From the NCBI RefSeq assembly GCF_020382885.2, contig NC_058496.1:8734501-8798500 (forward strand): a stretch of DNA of 64,000 bases, given 5' to 3'. How positions within the stretch are numbered: position 1 is the first letter of the stretch; every line of letters begins with the position of its first letter. The notes beneath the pieces were generated by a model, which was given only the letters and a program-made list of their open reading frames with translations, made no database searches and was not told the DNA's origin. A program made the translations under genes and the position numbers. The stretch is from Scatophagus argus (lineage: Eukaryota; Chordata; Actinopteri; Scatophagidae). This document shows positions 1 through 14,000 of the stretch, one piece after another.

Positions 1-1934
1 AAAATATGACATCTCATAGTTTTCTCACATCAAGTGAACCGCAATCATAATCACACTGTCATATTGCTGTGGTACGAAACAAAAAATAAAATAAATCAAT
101 TTAAAAAAAAAAACCCTTTTTGGTCAATTCAGTGTTTTTGCTGCTGAAACAAGTAATACGTTGGTGAGAGTTAATTACAAAATGTGGATTCTTGCTTTCT
201 ATATGCGGCCTCAGCCTTCAGCGCAGGGTGAAATATGCACGAATAAGAAAACAGCATAGCTGGTTGAGCAGCTGTTCATATTTGGCACTTGATGAAAACC
301 ACAATTAATACATCTGAGTATGCGGACGAGTAGAATGCTTTGGTTTCCCTTAAATGTAGTTCGTACCGCAACCACCTCGTTCTGTGTTTAGGTGGTGCCC
401 CAAAATATGAGTTGTTTCTTTTAACTTGAGTGAACTTGACTGACTTAACATGTATGTACTAACATAAAGTAAATAACTAATCATATATCTCAAATGCACA
501 TGTAGGCAATACAAGCCACAGAGGACATTTTGGCAGCTTTTCAAAATGCACGTCAGGTACGTGGACTCCAATGGGATACAGTTTGCATATACATATAAAC
601 TCATTTGTTGGATTTTCCACTCAGTCCCGCTAGTGACAAAATAATCAGTTACATTTTCATACATTTGCCTGACATACAGTAAAGATAAAGGGAAGTAACA
701 TATCAGTCATACCCACAAATTATTTTGCAATAATTATACAGAAACTACACTGCTAAGTGATGCTCAGAGTGCTTTCTAACCTGACAGGACATTTTGGCCG
801 TTAGGCAACTAGTAAAACATTATAAACCAACACTAATAAACCATAAGCCTTACAATGCAGGCATTAAAAAAAATGAAAGTCGTCTCTGGATCCGTTAAGT
901 TCGCTTCAGAGGAGTCGCAGTGTGCTTGCTTGTATGACTGTGCAAAGGGAAGCCTTCCATTAGATAAGGAACTGGTATGTATAGCGAAAAGCACACCTTT
1001 AATGCAGTCACTAAATATAGGCTCAAAAGCTCTATTTGTACTCAGGCAGGATGTTTTTTCAGAACAATAAAATTTCCTGTGAAAATCCCCTTGTTATCAC
1101 CCTTGATACCACAGAAAGGAGGTTAATATAAGTGGATACACCTCCTCAATATATAAACGAACACAACCGACCAAAGACTTATGGACTTGTGTGTGTGCCC
1201 AAACCTCCATAAAATACAATCCAATAAGCGAAAAACAATTTAGATACTTGCTTAAGTATACTTTGGTTTTTATTTTATCCCATCCATACATAAAACTTTT
1301 CCTCCTGCTGCGTCATAGTCAGCGTTTATAACAACATAACCATAAATTCAAAATGCAACCATGATTCTAAATAAGTTGCTCGCGATGTTGGGATGCCGTG
1401 TAAATAAATAAAAACAAACAAGCAAATAAACGCAATCATTTGCAGACAAAGTGAGTATTTACCAACTGATTCCATGTTATAATACTCTTTGCGCAAGTCC
1501 GTCCTTGATAATGAGTGACTGAGTCTTTTAAGGATGCCCCGTTTATACCTATCATGATACGATCGCCTTAAATATATACAACATATTGGTTGCATATCCA
1601 TATACTGTGTTTTTGTTGTTTATGTCCCCCAAGATTTCCTCAACACAATCAATAATGAAAAACATTTATTCAAATATTACATGAATAGTACATGGAAGAT
1701 AGATGTCAAGTGCAAATGTTGCATCTCAGCCCAAGACAGACCAAGTAAGAATACATGAACATAGCTGCAGAATTAATGTCACTTCATCCCGAAACTCCAT
1801 TTTGCATGTTGAGAAAGTCCTGAAAAAACACACAAAAAAACCCAAATCAAAGTATATTTACATTACAGAAATAAAACAAACTGATAACAGTGAAAAGAAA
1901 AGGTAAACAATCTGAACTTATAAGACAAGTACAA
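1..1934. other. AT-rich flank downstream of KNTC1, no supported gene
   Basis: I see no exon-like frame with splice signals, no recognisable protein and no RNA gene. The open frames here are short (under 110 codons) and of biased composition. Several AATAAA motifs occur on both strands, for example on the plus strand near 1,066 and in reverse complement near 1,268, so part of it could be the 3' UTR of a gene outside the window. This is inference only. Confidence 0.5.
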
Positions 1935-1958
1935 CTATTTAAATTGAGTTTAACTTGA

Positions 1959-1969
1959 TTTATTTTATT
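1959..1969 (-). terminator. KNTC1 polyadenylation signals
   Basis: Two overlapping AATAAA hexamers on the minus strand lie 39-49 bases past the KNTC1 stop codon. They imply a very short 3' UTR of about 60-70 nt and support the terminal exon chosen for KNTC1. Confidence 0.6.
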
Positions 1970-2007
1970 GATCTCTGTGCCGTGCTTATCCTACACTGTG
2001 TCCCATA

Positions 2008-5000
2008 CTAAACTGGGTACAGGATTTCAGCTTCACTTACTTTCAGGCAACTTGGTGAAGAGGAGCCATTTGTCAGCATCTTCCCTCTTTGATACTCTCT
2101 GTGTTTCACGTACTCATGAACGAGCGAGTCAGCATCATCCTGACTGTAGGACAGATTGACAGAACTGAAGAATTCAAAGTTCACATTTGAAAAATTCAAA
2201 TGCATACCAACAGTTTTAGTGCAAGAACTGAACAGTTTACAGTTTGCCAATCCCAAAGAATTTTCTATTTGGCCAAAAAAGTCTTTAAAGATCACACCTG
2301 CAAACTGTGTAGAAAAATTTTCACGACCACAACTGTACTTCACTGAAGAGTTCACATGGCCCACATTCCAGACCGTGTACACAAAACCCCATGAAACTTC
2401 AGTATATGTAATGTAAACCACACAGACTCTGATGTGACAGTTGAGGGAGGTGCACAACTCACAGACTGTCCCTTTAAATGTTGGGCAAATCAAAAGCATC
2501 ACTTCACATTCAGTAGATGAAAACACTTTACTTCAGAAGAGTGCTGACAATAAATATCAAATTATGTGGAGAAAAAGAGTTTTATAAACAATTCTATAAA
2601 CATTCATTGTCCAATACTGTATGTATGATCACCTACATCCCCGCTGCATGTATGGTCATGGATAAAATTAGCTTTTTTTATTTCCAGTTTCATTCAGTGT
2701 TTGGCTTTTCCATTACAACCAGTTTTACAACCAGTCATGTAGACCAGCTTCCTGTCCACTGCTACTAACGAGTAGATCCATATATAATTTATCATATTAC
2801 TGTTATTTAAGTTTTTCAAACAAACAAAAATAAAAAAAAGAGAGCTTACCAGTTCTGACTGATCAGGTAGTCCACCAAGTCTTTCATCTGGCTTGGCTGG
2901 CCACTTGACACAATGAGCTGTTTCAGGTGCCTGAAGTGTTTGGTCTTCAGCAGTTTCTGGTGTTGGCCATTTTTACTGATGAAAGTTAGTACAGTCTCTC
3001 TGATCTGTGGAATCGAGGAGGTAATAATGTAATGTCATCAAACAATGTAATACAACACAAGGAAATGAACAGAATGTACAAGAACAGTTGCGACACTGCT
3101 AAAATGAATTTTTGCGCAGGGGCCAGAAGTTAGATTTGTTTGTTTGTTTGTCAGACTATATAATTCAATGGTCTAGCCCTCTTTTCCTCCCTTATGAGGA
3201 CTTGTATATAGCTGTATACTGTACTGTGTTTAATGTACTTTGTAAGTTGTTCATTTATTTTACTTTTATATTTTTTGCAGTTTTTGCACACTTTTTGCAC
3301 TCTTTTTCTGTTCTTGTGAGCTGCCAGGACAAGTGAACTTCCCCACTGCGGGATCAATAAAGTTCATCTTATCTTGTTTTGGCATCATGTAGCAGTGTGT
3401 TTTGTCTGCTTAGCAGTGAGTTTTGACTGCTTGACTACATCAGTTTTAAATTTTCTTAAACGCTTTTGAAATGGCATCATTTCTTGTATTTCGGCCGCCA
3501 CAGCGCGTTTGCCCTTGCCACTTTTGGTAAATTTTATATCGATATTAACATAGCTTCTCATTAACAACCTCACACCATCTGACCTATTTTATAATTTCCT
3601 GTTTAACACCTCTGTTGCTGCTGGAGCACCCAAATGCCTTCAGGGTTCTCTCCCTCATTCACATTCACACACACACACACACACACACACAGCACGTTTA
3701 GCTACAGGATATGTAACAGCAAAAGAAAGTTTTGTTTTCTGAAGTGTATGTGTGCTATCTGCTGATATTTTGCTGTTGGAATATTTGCAATAGCTGAAAT
3801 AATGAGAAAGTTAAAGTTGCAGTAAAAGTGCAAATAGTTAAAGAAAAACAGGAAAATGCTAAAAGAAATTCAGTTCAAGTTTTAGCGTGACATGAAGTTG
3901 TAAAGGAAAAAGACAGTGTACAGCCACATCACAAGTTGACATCTAACCTGTGAGGGGATGCCAGCCAGTTCTCCGGTGTTCATGAGCTCATCTACCTGCT
4001 CAAGGACAGCGACTGGGTTACAGACAGACAGAAAGCCCTGGAAACACCAAAAAAGACAGCAATGGTCATGACAGTGTGATTTTAACAAAAAGAAAAGAAA
4101 CTGACATTCCAGATGGTTCCTTCTCACATGTTGTACTGACATAGATGCACTCACCTGGATCTGCTGAGCCTTTTTACTGGCACATGGGATGAGGAGAAGA
4201 GTTCCCAGGGCAAAAGCTGGCAGATTGAACTGTGCGAAGCGATTGGCAATTCCTATCAGGTCCAAATTCAACACAAAAGGGCACCTGGAGAAGAAAGAGG
4301 AGTAGCAGGACAGTTGGAATAAACCTGAGGCGAATATGATTCAGCAATCAGGTCACCATTCACTTTTTTCCCATACATAGATCAAACATGGGTGTGTGAA
4401 ACAGATTAAAGTGGCAACACAGAAACAAATTGCTCATTGTTGATTTGATGACCCTTAAATTTTCTCAAAACCGTTGGCTGCTTTAAAACCATACTTTTCC
4501 ATTGTATATTTTGCCAAGCAGCATACTGAGAATTGTTCTTTGACAGCTGAGAGGACAACAGTTAAATCTATCAATACAAGGATTGAATGTCCATATTCTA
4601 GTGCTAACAACCCAATAAAGAAGTATAAAAGTGGTAAATGGTTGAAAGTGAGTAAAAGCATACTTGAGGAGGAGAACAAAGGTCCTGTAGAGTGTTGCCT
4701 GTTGATCCGGACTCAGAGGAACAGAAGCTGTCACCAAGAAAACAAGCAAGTCAGTCAGGAGCATTCAAAACATGGAATAATTTTGTGCATTTGCTACTAG
4801 CTATCACCATCATCCCAACACTTAACATACTGCCTTGCTCTCTGTGTGTTTAGCATATGCATATGTACAGTATTTCTTCAGGTGCTGCTGTACAACACAG
4901 GAGGAAGAAGACATTTAATACTATGCAAATGTATGAACAACAATACAAAAGACAAATAAGAATAGTTTTGCAACAGGTGCCTTCTTTGGTCTGCATGAGC

Positions 5001-8000
5001 ACAAAGGGAACAGATATTCAAGTGCTGATCATGGGCCAATTTCTGGCTTTCAGGCATACAAATCGAAGAAGTTATTCTACCAAAACACTGTGCCTCAGAA
5101 GCATGAATCATCAATGCATAACTGACCTATTTAATCAGTAGATTTGACTTGTTTTTAGGCCCTTTAGGCCTCAATGACAACCAAATCAGACTAATATGGA
5201 AACACTCACAGAGGAAGGAAGATGACGATTTCCTGGGACCTGATCACACACTCTGTCGAAACCCGACAGTGACTCATTTCAATTTTTGATCGTATAAAGC
5301 AGATAATGTTTCATAGTATTCGACACACCCAAGACCCATGCCCAAGGCAGAAAAATTGTAGGGCTGTGTGTTGAATATTTAATTTGAGTATGTCATGAAT
5401 GACTGAAGAGTCTCTCGTATCTTCTGCTGATGTTGATGTTGAGGGACCAAGATTATCTCTTCTTGGTTGGATCATCTTTATTGGGGCATTTCCATATGCT
5501 AATAACAAACTGACTGGCACAGGCAGTTTAAGATCAATTTAAGATCAAACACAAGTTATCATCAAGTGATTTTCCTTATTGCTTTGTACAAGAACGCATA
5601 CTGTATAAGAGCTAAATAAGAGGACAAATGTATAACTGAATCGATCAGCATTAGAGGTGCACCAATTGCAGTTTTCTTGGTCGTTTCCAATTTCCAGTTT
5701 TTTTTTTACCTGCTGATACCAGTTTTTGCAGATTCTGGTTTTCTCTCTAAGAACTACAATTGACAGCATATACAAACAAATAAATCAACCTTTCCTCAAT
5801 GCAAAATTTTAGTTAGTTAAACTTTACAATTTCCTTTCAAAATAACAGCGCTCTATAGCCGCAGAAAACAGGTGTAACAGATTTATAAAAAAAACACCAA
5901 TGTCAGTTAGTTATCATTTTACAGTACGCTTGTAAATTCACCAGAGCTGTGGTAATTTATCAGATTTTCAGCATCAACACACATAAACGCACTCCATTAA
6001 CAGAAGTAAGGTAACTATTATAAATAAGGTACCTGAGACAAAAGGTGCCAGTATCATACTCCTCCAGGTCCTGGAGAAACTAGAAATCTTTGGAGAAAAT
6101 AAAGCAAATGAAAGAAAATGAACTTCACAATTAACTGAAATGTAGTATGGCCGATGCAATATCCAAATCACAGGAGCTGCGGTTTCTGATAAAGGTAAAA
6201 AGTGTCACAACATGATAAATGAAACACTGTGGTTCTACAAATCATATTTCCCAAATGTAAAATAACAAGCTCATACTATGACTGCATATCACAATATATG
6301 GCAATAACCGCTATCACCAGTCATGTGGTATTCTGGGTTACAGTATATTCTTGCAGTGACTATCAGAGGGATTTTTATTTTTGGTTCAGTATCTGCTTCA
6401 AAAAGACACCACGTAGGCTAGTGGTTTAGTTACATAACATTCAAGTGCAATGAAGCCAGACTGATTCCGGACATAAAATTTCCCCTGCACACATCTCTTC
6501 TGACTCTTATTAAATAAAATCAACTGGCTGTCCTGGCTCAGGTGCACGTTGCAACAGTGAAGACATGTATTTTATGCTGCATTACATTTTTACCTTACTT
6601 AAATATAACATGCTCTCAATTAAAAGAGGAAATAACAATATCAATTGCATTTGGCATTTTGTTAAATAAAAGCAATGAAATATAATATTACCTCCCACAG
6701 AGCAGGCACAGCCACTGCTGCCTCTAGCACCCTCTGGAGGTGGCTGATCTGAGGGGGGAAAAAACACACACACAAGTGTTATTTCAAAATGCAGAACCAA
6801 GATTATTTAACGTATATAAGGATGTTGAGCAGTCCATCCCCCTATGCATCCAAAATGTGTTCTCGTTTAGGTCTCCTCACCAAGTTGAACCCCAGTAGCT
6901 TCTGAAGCAGACTGTTCCACAGCTGAGGGTCGTACACCTGATACTCCAAGCAGAGGTCTGCCACCAGGCGTACGGCCTAAAAGGACAAAGGGGGCTTCAG
7001 CTTTCCTTTGTGTGCTGCGTGTTACATTTCTAACCAAGAAGTGACATAATGAAGTCATCTGTCAGAATATTTTTTCAGACAGAAGGTACCTGTGGCTCAT
7101 GACTGTGGTTCTTCCACAGCCCTTTAACCAGGCCCTCTTTGGGACTACTGAGGAACGACTGCACCGTGTAAGGGATGTTTAATGCCTCCAGTTGAGAGAC
7201 AAAGATGTAGCACTTCAAGCAATACCTGCATGGGAAAACAAACACGTGGGGAATTGCACATCTCACACCTATTGAATTAACATTGTATTAATTATTCCAT
7301 GATTAAACTGATTTTCCGGCCTCTTACTGAATTTTGGTTCTGGGGATCTGCAACTGAGCCTCCAGAGTAGCTGCATCAGCAAGGCGGACGAGACAAAGCA
7401 GCGCTCGAGCTCGGTGGCAGAAGGTCAGACGAGGCCCAGAAGTGCTGAGGGGCTACGGGAAGAAGTTCGAAAAGAGACATCAGCCATTTTCTCTGGACAC
7501 TTTGTCAAAATTTGTCTTGCTGCAATTTAATACTGACCCAGGTTTCGGCAGATAGGACAGGGCTTAGAAGACGGACAGCATCATCCATGGGGCAAGACTG
7601 CAGCATGTAAACCACTCTGAGAGCATCGAATAAATAGAATAAACAAATAAAATGACAGACGTTGGTGTTGCAGTTCCTTCCTGAATCATTGTGGGTGTCA
7701 AACACAGTGACTATCATCTTAAATGGACAGCAGATTTCATTTGTAAGACACGAGACTGAAAATACATAACAAACTTACTTCCATGCAATTATTTTCAACT
7801 GAAAATGCTTTGATCACTGATTGATAAATTACTTTTAAACACAGATGCCTCCTTTTTAACTGAATTTTGATTAAACAATTTATGCAAAGTGCTACAAAAA
7901 AAGTAACAGTGATGTCCCTACCTCATTAAGTCTGGGTCCTCCTCAATGTTACTGCCACATTCATAATTACCAATATCCTTTATTAAAGAAAAAATGTTAG

Positions 8001-11000
8001 GTCAAAATTCCACACAGTGGACTCGGCATCCCACAAATTTGATACAATACAATGTAAGGAGATTAACAGGATACAAATGGAAATTGCGATTAACTAATAA
8101 AAATGAGTGGAAGCTCAGAGTGACAAACCTTAGTAACAGCTGGGCCGGTTTTGCAGATCCATTTTTCTAACATCATGTTACGAATTTTTAGGAGATCCAC
8201 GTTGTTGATAGTGGCTACTTCCTTAACCACTGCATGTATGTCTGATCAGAACAAGCGATCGAATTAAAAAAAAAAAAGTCAACATATACAAAACGCACGT
8301 TACAACAGATCAACATTTTTAGCACACACTGCAAAGCAGGATAGTGGTGTTGATAATTTTAATAAAATGTCGTAAAAAGTAGTGCAAAAACAAAATGCAC
8401 AATAGGCAACACACTTAAATCCAGTAACACTAAAGATAATAAAGCTGGTCTTTCAGAGGAAAACAGCAAACTGTGTGCTCACCAGGATAGTTTTGACCTC
8501 CTGTGTCTCTGTAGTGCTGCTCCACACTGCTGTGCTCATACAGGGCCACTATGAGCCTGGCTGGCAGCCCGGTCAGTTTCAGATGCTCTGGGCTGTTCAG
8601 CTGATTAGCCATCAATGTATTCTCAGTAGCTGAGCGCTGAAACTGCAGTTTCAGCTTGGACAAAAAGGTCTCACCTCTGGCCCGTGCTGCCTCCTGCTCA
8701 GGATTAGATGGGAGTAAATTAAAGCCAACCAATCCACAGTAAAACTGGATAAAGATGTGAGACACTTTAAGATATTGTATATAATTTCTATGGGTGAAAA
8801 CCACAAATACTGACTTCAAGGTTTGGATCTTTCAGCCAGGCATCCCCAAGAGCCAAACAGAACCTAAGTGACTGTGTCTTCTCATAGCCTGTAGACAGCA
8901 GAAAACAATTCAGCACCTGCAAATAAATGCACATGCAGTGGCACCACCTGAAGTCTACAGAACAGACCTGGTGGCAGTTCCTGGGTGATCTTGTGGGCTG
9001 TGGCAGCGGCCCACTCCGGGCTCTGGATGCAGTGGATGTACTTCATCATGGTCTTGGCCACCTTGAAAGTCTCCTTATTGTACCCATGACCCTGACCTTT
9101 TTTCCTCTGCTCTAAGAGTAAAGGCTTCATCTTCTTCTCAAACACATGGTTTGCTGCTGACATATACAGCTTGTCAAGGCTCACCTAGACAGGGACAAGA
9201 TGAATAACAGTAAAACTTTAAGGATAAACCTAGAATTTTTGTGACTATACCGAGTTCTCTGCTACTGTGTCGATTACTGTGTTTTACCTTCATCAATTTG
9301 CTAATAAGAAGAAGTGTAGGGAAGGTCTCTTCACTGAGCTCAGGAGCTAAACACAGAAAAATATTTTAGATTATTTAGATTAAACCTGCTGCCAACAGGC
9401 AGCCAGTGCAGATATAACAAAATCAGAGTAGTTTGAGCTTGACAGCATTAAAACTGAAGTTATCCTTCAGTAATGAGACTTACAACAGTGGCTAACTTAC
9501 AGATAATCTTCCAGTAATGTTTGGTTTGCATAAGCAGGTGGAAGGGCAGTCTGCTGTTGGACAGGGGGTTTGGCAGAAGGCCGTTTTCCAAAAGATACGT
9601 GTTCTCCACGTCTGAGGGAGGAGAGACTCGCTTGTAGGACTTCAGGTGCTGAAGGAGGCCCGTAGCCTGTGGATTAAAAGACATAAGAGCAATTGGTTGC
9701 TACACAATACATTCTGAAGGAATTTCATTTTAAACTGGCCAATTATTCTTTTTTTGTTACCTGACTAACAGAAAAGCTTGTCACATTCTCATCTGCAGCC
9801 TGTATGATCTTCAGCACTACTTCGATCCTCTCATAGTTGTAAGGGCTGAGCTGAATGGGAAGGGAATTTTAAAAGTTATATGATTAGCAAAATGTAATTT
9901 TTTTCCCTTGGCACAGAAACAACAAATTTTTTTTACTATGAACTTATTTCAGTGGTGTAGTTCAGACCTTTAACATGGCAGCACAGAGGCTGTCTGTGAG
10001 CTCGCTGGTACTGTGTAACATCGGGATAACCTGCAGGACTCGCTCCAGCGCATCTGCATGACACAGAGGCTGCTTCTCTTCCTGGCCTGTGAGACGGTCA
10101 CCTGCACCTTCCTCGTCCTCTTGGAGCAGCAGCAACGTGGTAATGTACTGGTTGATCACACCGTCACGGTCCAGACCAAAGGTGCTGCAGGTGGAAGCAG
10201 AGGGTGACTTTTTCTTTTTTTTAGCACAGACAGGAAATGACCGTGACGGACACTTAGGCGCAGTCTGAACCCAAAATGAAACTGTATATTCCACACTGAA
10301 AGAAACTGAGATGTTTGACTCTATAGAGTGAACAGCTGACCTGCAGTACTGGAGGATAATGTCTGGGGTGATCTTTCTGTTTTTCACCAGATCAGGGATC
10401 AGGCTACTCTTCATCTCAGGCCGCTGGCGGAACACTGGCTGGATGGATATCTGGGCCAGGGCAGACATGCCAAATGTTAAACGTCGTCATCGTCATGTTA
10501 AACAATGAATCATATGAGACATGTAAAGTATAGCGTGAATATAATGTAAATATCAAGTGGTTTTCACACCTCCAGTTTGCTGAGCTTGATACCCCATTCA
10601 GCATCAGTGATGACTGAGAGAAACTTCTCTTGTTCCTCCACTTCGTCATACAAGCAGCAGAGATTGGCCCCGATTTTGGCCACAGCCTGAAATAACCAAT
10701 TACATTAGATTTTCTGGTAATGAATGGATTTGTGCATAAGCACCTTTTTGTGTACTTGTTTGTTTTTTCCAAGAAATTTATTGATGCTTTTACATGGATG
10801 GTACTGTATACAGAGTTTAAGACCTCATCGTATATTTGACTACAAAATATATCTCAAAGGCTCCCATTTCAGAGTGTTAAGTCGGTCGGTTGAAAAGAGA
10901 AGGTCCAAAAGCTTAAGGGATCAGGGTCACAACAACCTAATATCAACACACCACAGAATAACTGGTTCCACCACCTTCCAGTACCAGTATTTACTCTGCC

Positions 11001-14000
11001 CCCCCCCATTATTAACAAAATGAAAAAGGTTTGACAAACAGTGATCATACTGCCTACCAAGATTTTGTCATAGTTTTGCCAGGTGTTGTCAATAACCTTC
11101 CACAGTATTTTGTAGACTTCTGTTTTGGAGAGGAGCGTACAGAGTCCAATAGCCAAATCACAATCAACCACTCTCCAGTTTAACACCTGCAGTCCACAGA
11201 AAATAGAGAAAGGGTTATTTAAAAATATACTAAAATGCAGTATATTTTGATACAACACTCCCCTGACTCAGCAGAGTCACCTTGTTTAAGAGTGCCACAG
11301 CAACAGCGTTCAGAGTCGAAGTAGTTGTCTTTCGAAGATCATTTAACCGCATGTGGTACTTCTTAAGCTCCTGGGTATCATACAGCTGAAAGAAGAGTTA
11401 TCAGTTTGTAATGATATTTTAAGTACAAACATTGGTACTGATAACACCACCAGATATGTGGCAGCCATACCTGTACACTGAGCTTCATGTCCATAACGTT
11501 CGAGGTGACGTGCTGCAGGCAGCTGCCATACGAGTTGACCAGCACTCTGAGTGCCAGCTCCAGCTGACTGCACTCCTGTAACATCTGTAACATGTTGGAC
11601 AGGGGACCCAGGAGGGGCTGCAGGTAGTTTGAACCTGCACGTGGCCCAGGCAAGACACAAGGTGAACTTTCAAAATTACCACTTCAAGAAGAAAAAGCAT
11701 ATTTATAAACTTAAGTGTATACCGTCTTCAAATGAGCAGTGTGACAGACAGGAGCAGTCCAGTGGGTACAGTTTTGTTTCTGCAAAATTGGGAATAAGTT
11801 AGCACAAGAGCCTGATGGAACCAGTTAGTTGTAGATTACCCTAAGGTAAAGAAATCCCAAATAGACACTGAATTGATGATAAATTTGACCACCTTACCCT
11901 GAGAAACTGGGAGCAGGCAGTTGGTAATTTCATATTGGACTGGGAGCACAGACACTGGGTCCAGAACAATGCAATCTTCGTTAAAAACATCCTGAAAACT
12001 CCACTGTGAATATGGATCTTTTTCTGCCTCCAAGGTCAAATCCTGTGACATTATACAGTTGTAATGCAAAATTTTACTGGATGGATATAATTAATTTCAC
12101 ATCTATATAAAGGCAAGCATGAATCTGTTTCACAGGTTTTTCCTACTCATTGCTTAATTGGAGGATTTTTTTTAAATTATCTAAACATTCAATATTAAAT
12201 ATGAGTTATTTTTCTGTGCTGTACGAACTACCAGTTGAAAACTAAATGTTATAAGAAATATCAACTGGTAGACTCCCAGCTACTGATTTTTACAATATGA
12301 TGATATTACATATGAAATGACTGCGGTGAAATAACACATCAACCACAAATGAAACCAAAACAAAATAAAATGTCATTCTGTGAAAAAGATAAGATACTGA
12401 CCTTGGCTATGAAGCCATAGTTGTCAGATAACTGACACTGATGGTAGACATCCATAGCTATCCGTGTGCACTTGCAGAGCTCCAGACAGTCCAGGAGCAG
12501 ATCTGTAACAGTTATTATATCAACTTTAGGGATTCTGAGAATTAGAAATGCTTTCAAGCAACGATTGGAGAGCAGCTCAGAGAAAGATCAAACAAAGAGG
12601 AAAAAAGGGGGAACGGGGGAGAGAGAGGAGCAACAATGTGCAGTGAGGGCCACAGGCTGTAATCTCCAGTGCTGAGGATTCAGCCTCTATGCTTTGGGTG
12701 CACAATCTATCAGGTGAGCTACCAGGACACCCCATCATTGATGTTTACACATGTTCTTCACCTGAGTGGCACACAGTGATGGCCTGGCAGGCCAGATCGT
12801 GGATGACTGCTGGCAAATCTGTGTCGTGAGGAAGCACCATGGGCACATCTGCCTCCAACATCTGGCACAACATCTTGGCAGCAGTGAACAAAACCTTCCC
12901 TGTGCTGGTGTTATAGTGGTGTTCGTATAGCTCACTGAAGACAGGAAGGAAAGAAAAAGAAAACCTTACAGGACCACTTTGAATTCAAAATTTAAAATTC
13001 CAAATATTTACAAGTAGTTTCAATAAGAGCTCATGGACAACAAGCCCCACCCCTGGATTTATACACACGACACTGCATCCACAAATGCAAACCTGAGGAT
13101 CTTGAGAGCCTTGTCCACTTTTCCCACTCGCAGAGCTCGCAGAGACAAGTCAGACCAGAGCTCCTGTTCTGTTCGCTGCAGCTGCCTTCCTAGACGTCGT
13201 AATCCAGCTTCTGTAGAGATGGTCTTAGTCTTGCCATCAGGATCATTAGCCACAACTGGAGTGGTCAAAGCCTTCCCCTTAGACGAATGGCGGCCACGCG
13301 TGTTTTCATAGGCCGTGATGTGATGCTCCTGGATCTGTTTTCTGATGTTTGGATCCTCATAGTTGGAGGGAGTGAAGAAAACATCAAAGTCCTCCTGTAG
13401 AAAGAAGACAGACTGCAGGTTAAAAAACTAATTCAAGAACAGATGGAATAACGCTTAAAAACATCCCTTAAGTGAAACTCACCTGTAGGTGGGCGATCGC
13501 CTTGAACATGCTGAGGTTGTTTTCACACTCCATGCTTTTGAGGGTATCATCTGCAGAGGGCATGAAAGCTGGTGTCACAGTTGGATGTTCAGGTGCACAT
13601 TCGTGATATTTCTTTAGCTAAATTATATTTGCAAGCTGTGTTCAGAAAATTGGATGATTACTAAAACATCTGTTTGTGTGGTATTTTGCAGCATCATGTA
13701 GCAAGCTACACTTTTCTGAAAAGCTGAACACAACTGGGTCAGAGCTGGAAAAAAGTGGAACTGAGAAATAAGCTGCCTCACACAAGAAAACCTCAGTTCA
13801 GTGGATATTTGCTGACAGGGAACTGAAACTGCAGTTTCTGAATGGTGGACACTCTATGGCACCCTGCTATTCATGTTTTATATTTCTCTCAAGTAAGTAC
13901 TCACACTTTTGAATTATATGCAGATATTTCAGGGCCTCCACCATCACTTGGGCTATGACCATCTGGTGTTTCTTGTGCTGTTCATGACAGGTCAAAAGAA

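Noticed and set aside
3665-3692. Regular short repeats considered as a CRISPR-like array
   Set aside because: These are dinucleotide microsatellites in a vertebrate genome; there are no spacers.
5214-5256. Exon-like segment with a GTGAGT donor and CAG acceptor inside the KNTC1 region (minus strand)
   Set aside because: Including it breaks the reading frame in every phase. Joining exon 6033-6087 directly to 4664-4727 reproduces the human sequence around LSASCPLSPDQ without it.
12674-12733. tRNA-like sequence with an A box
   Set aside because: The B box is degraded, no cloverleaf can be completed, and the CT-rich tail shows it is a SINE head, not a functional tRNA gene.
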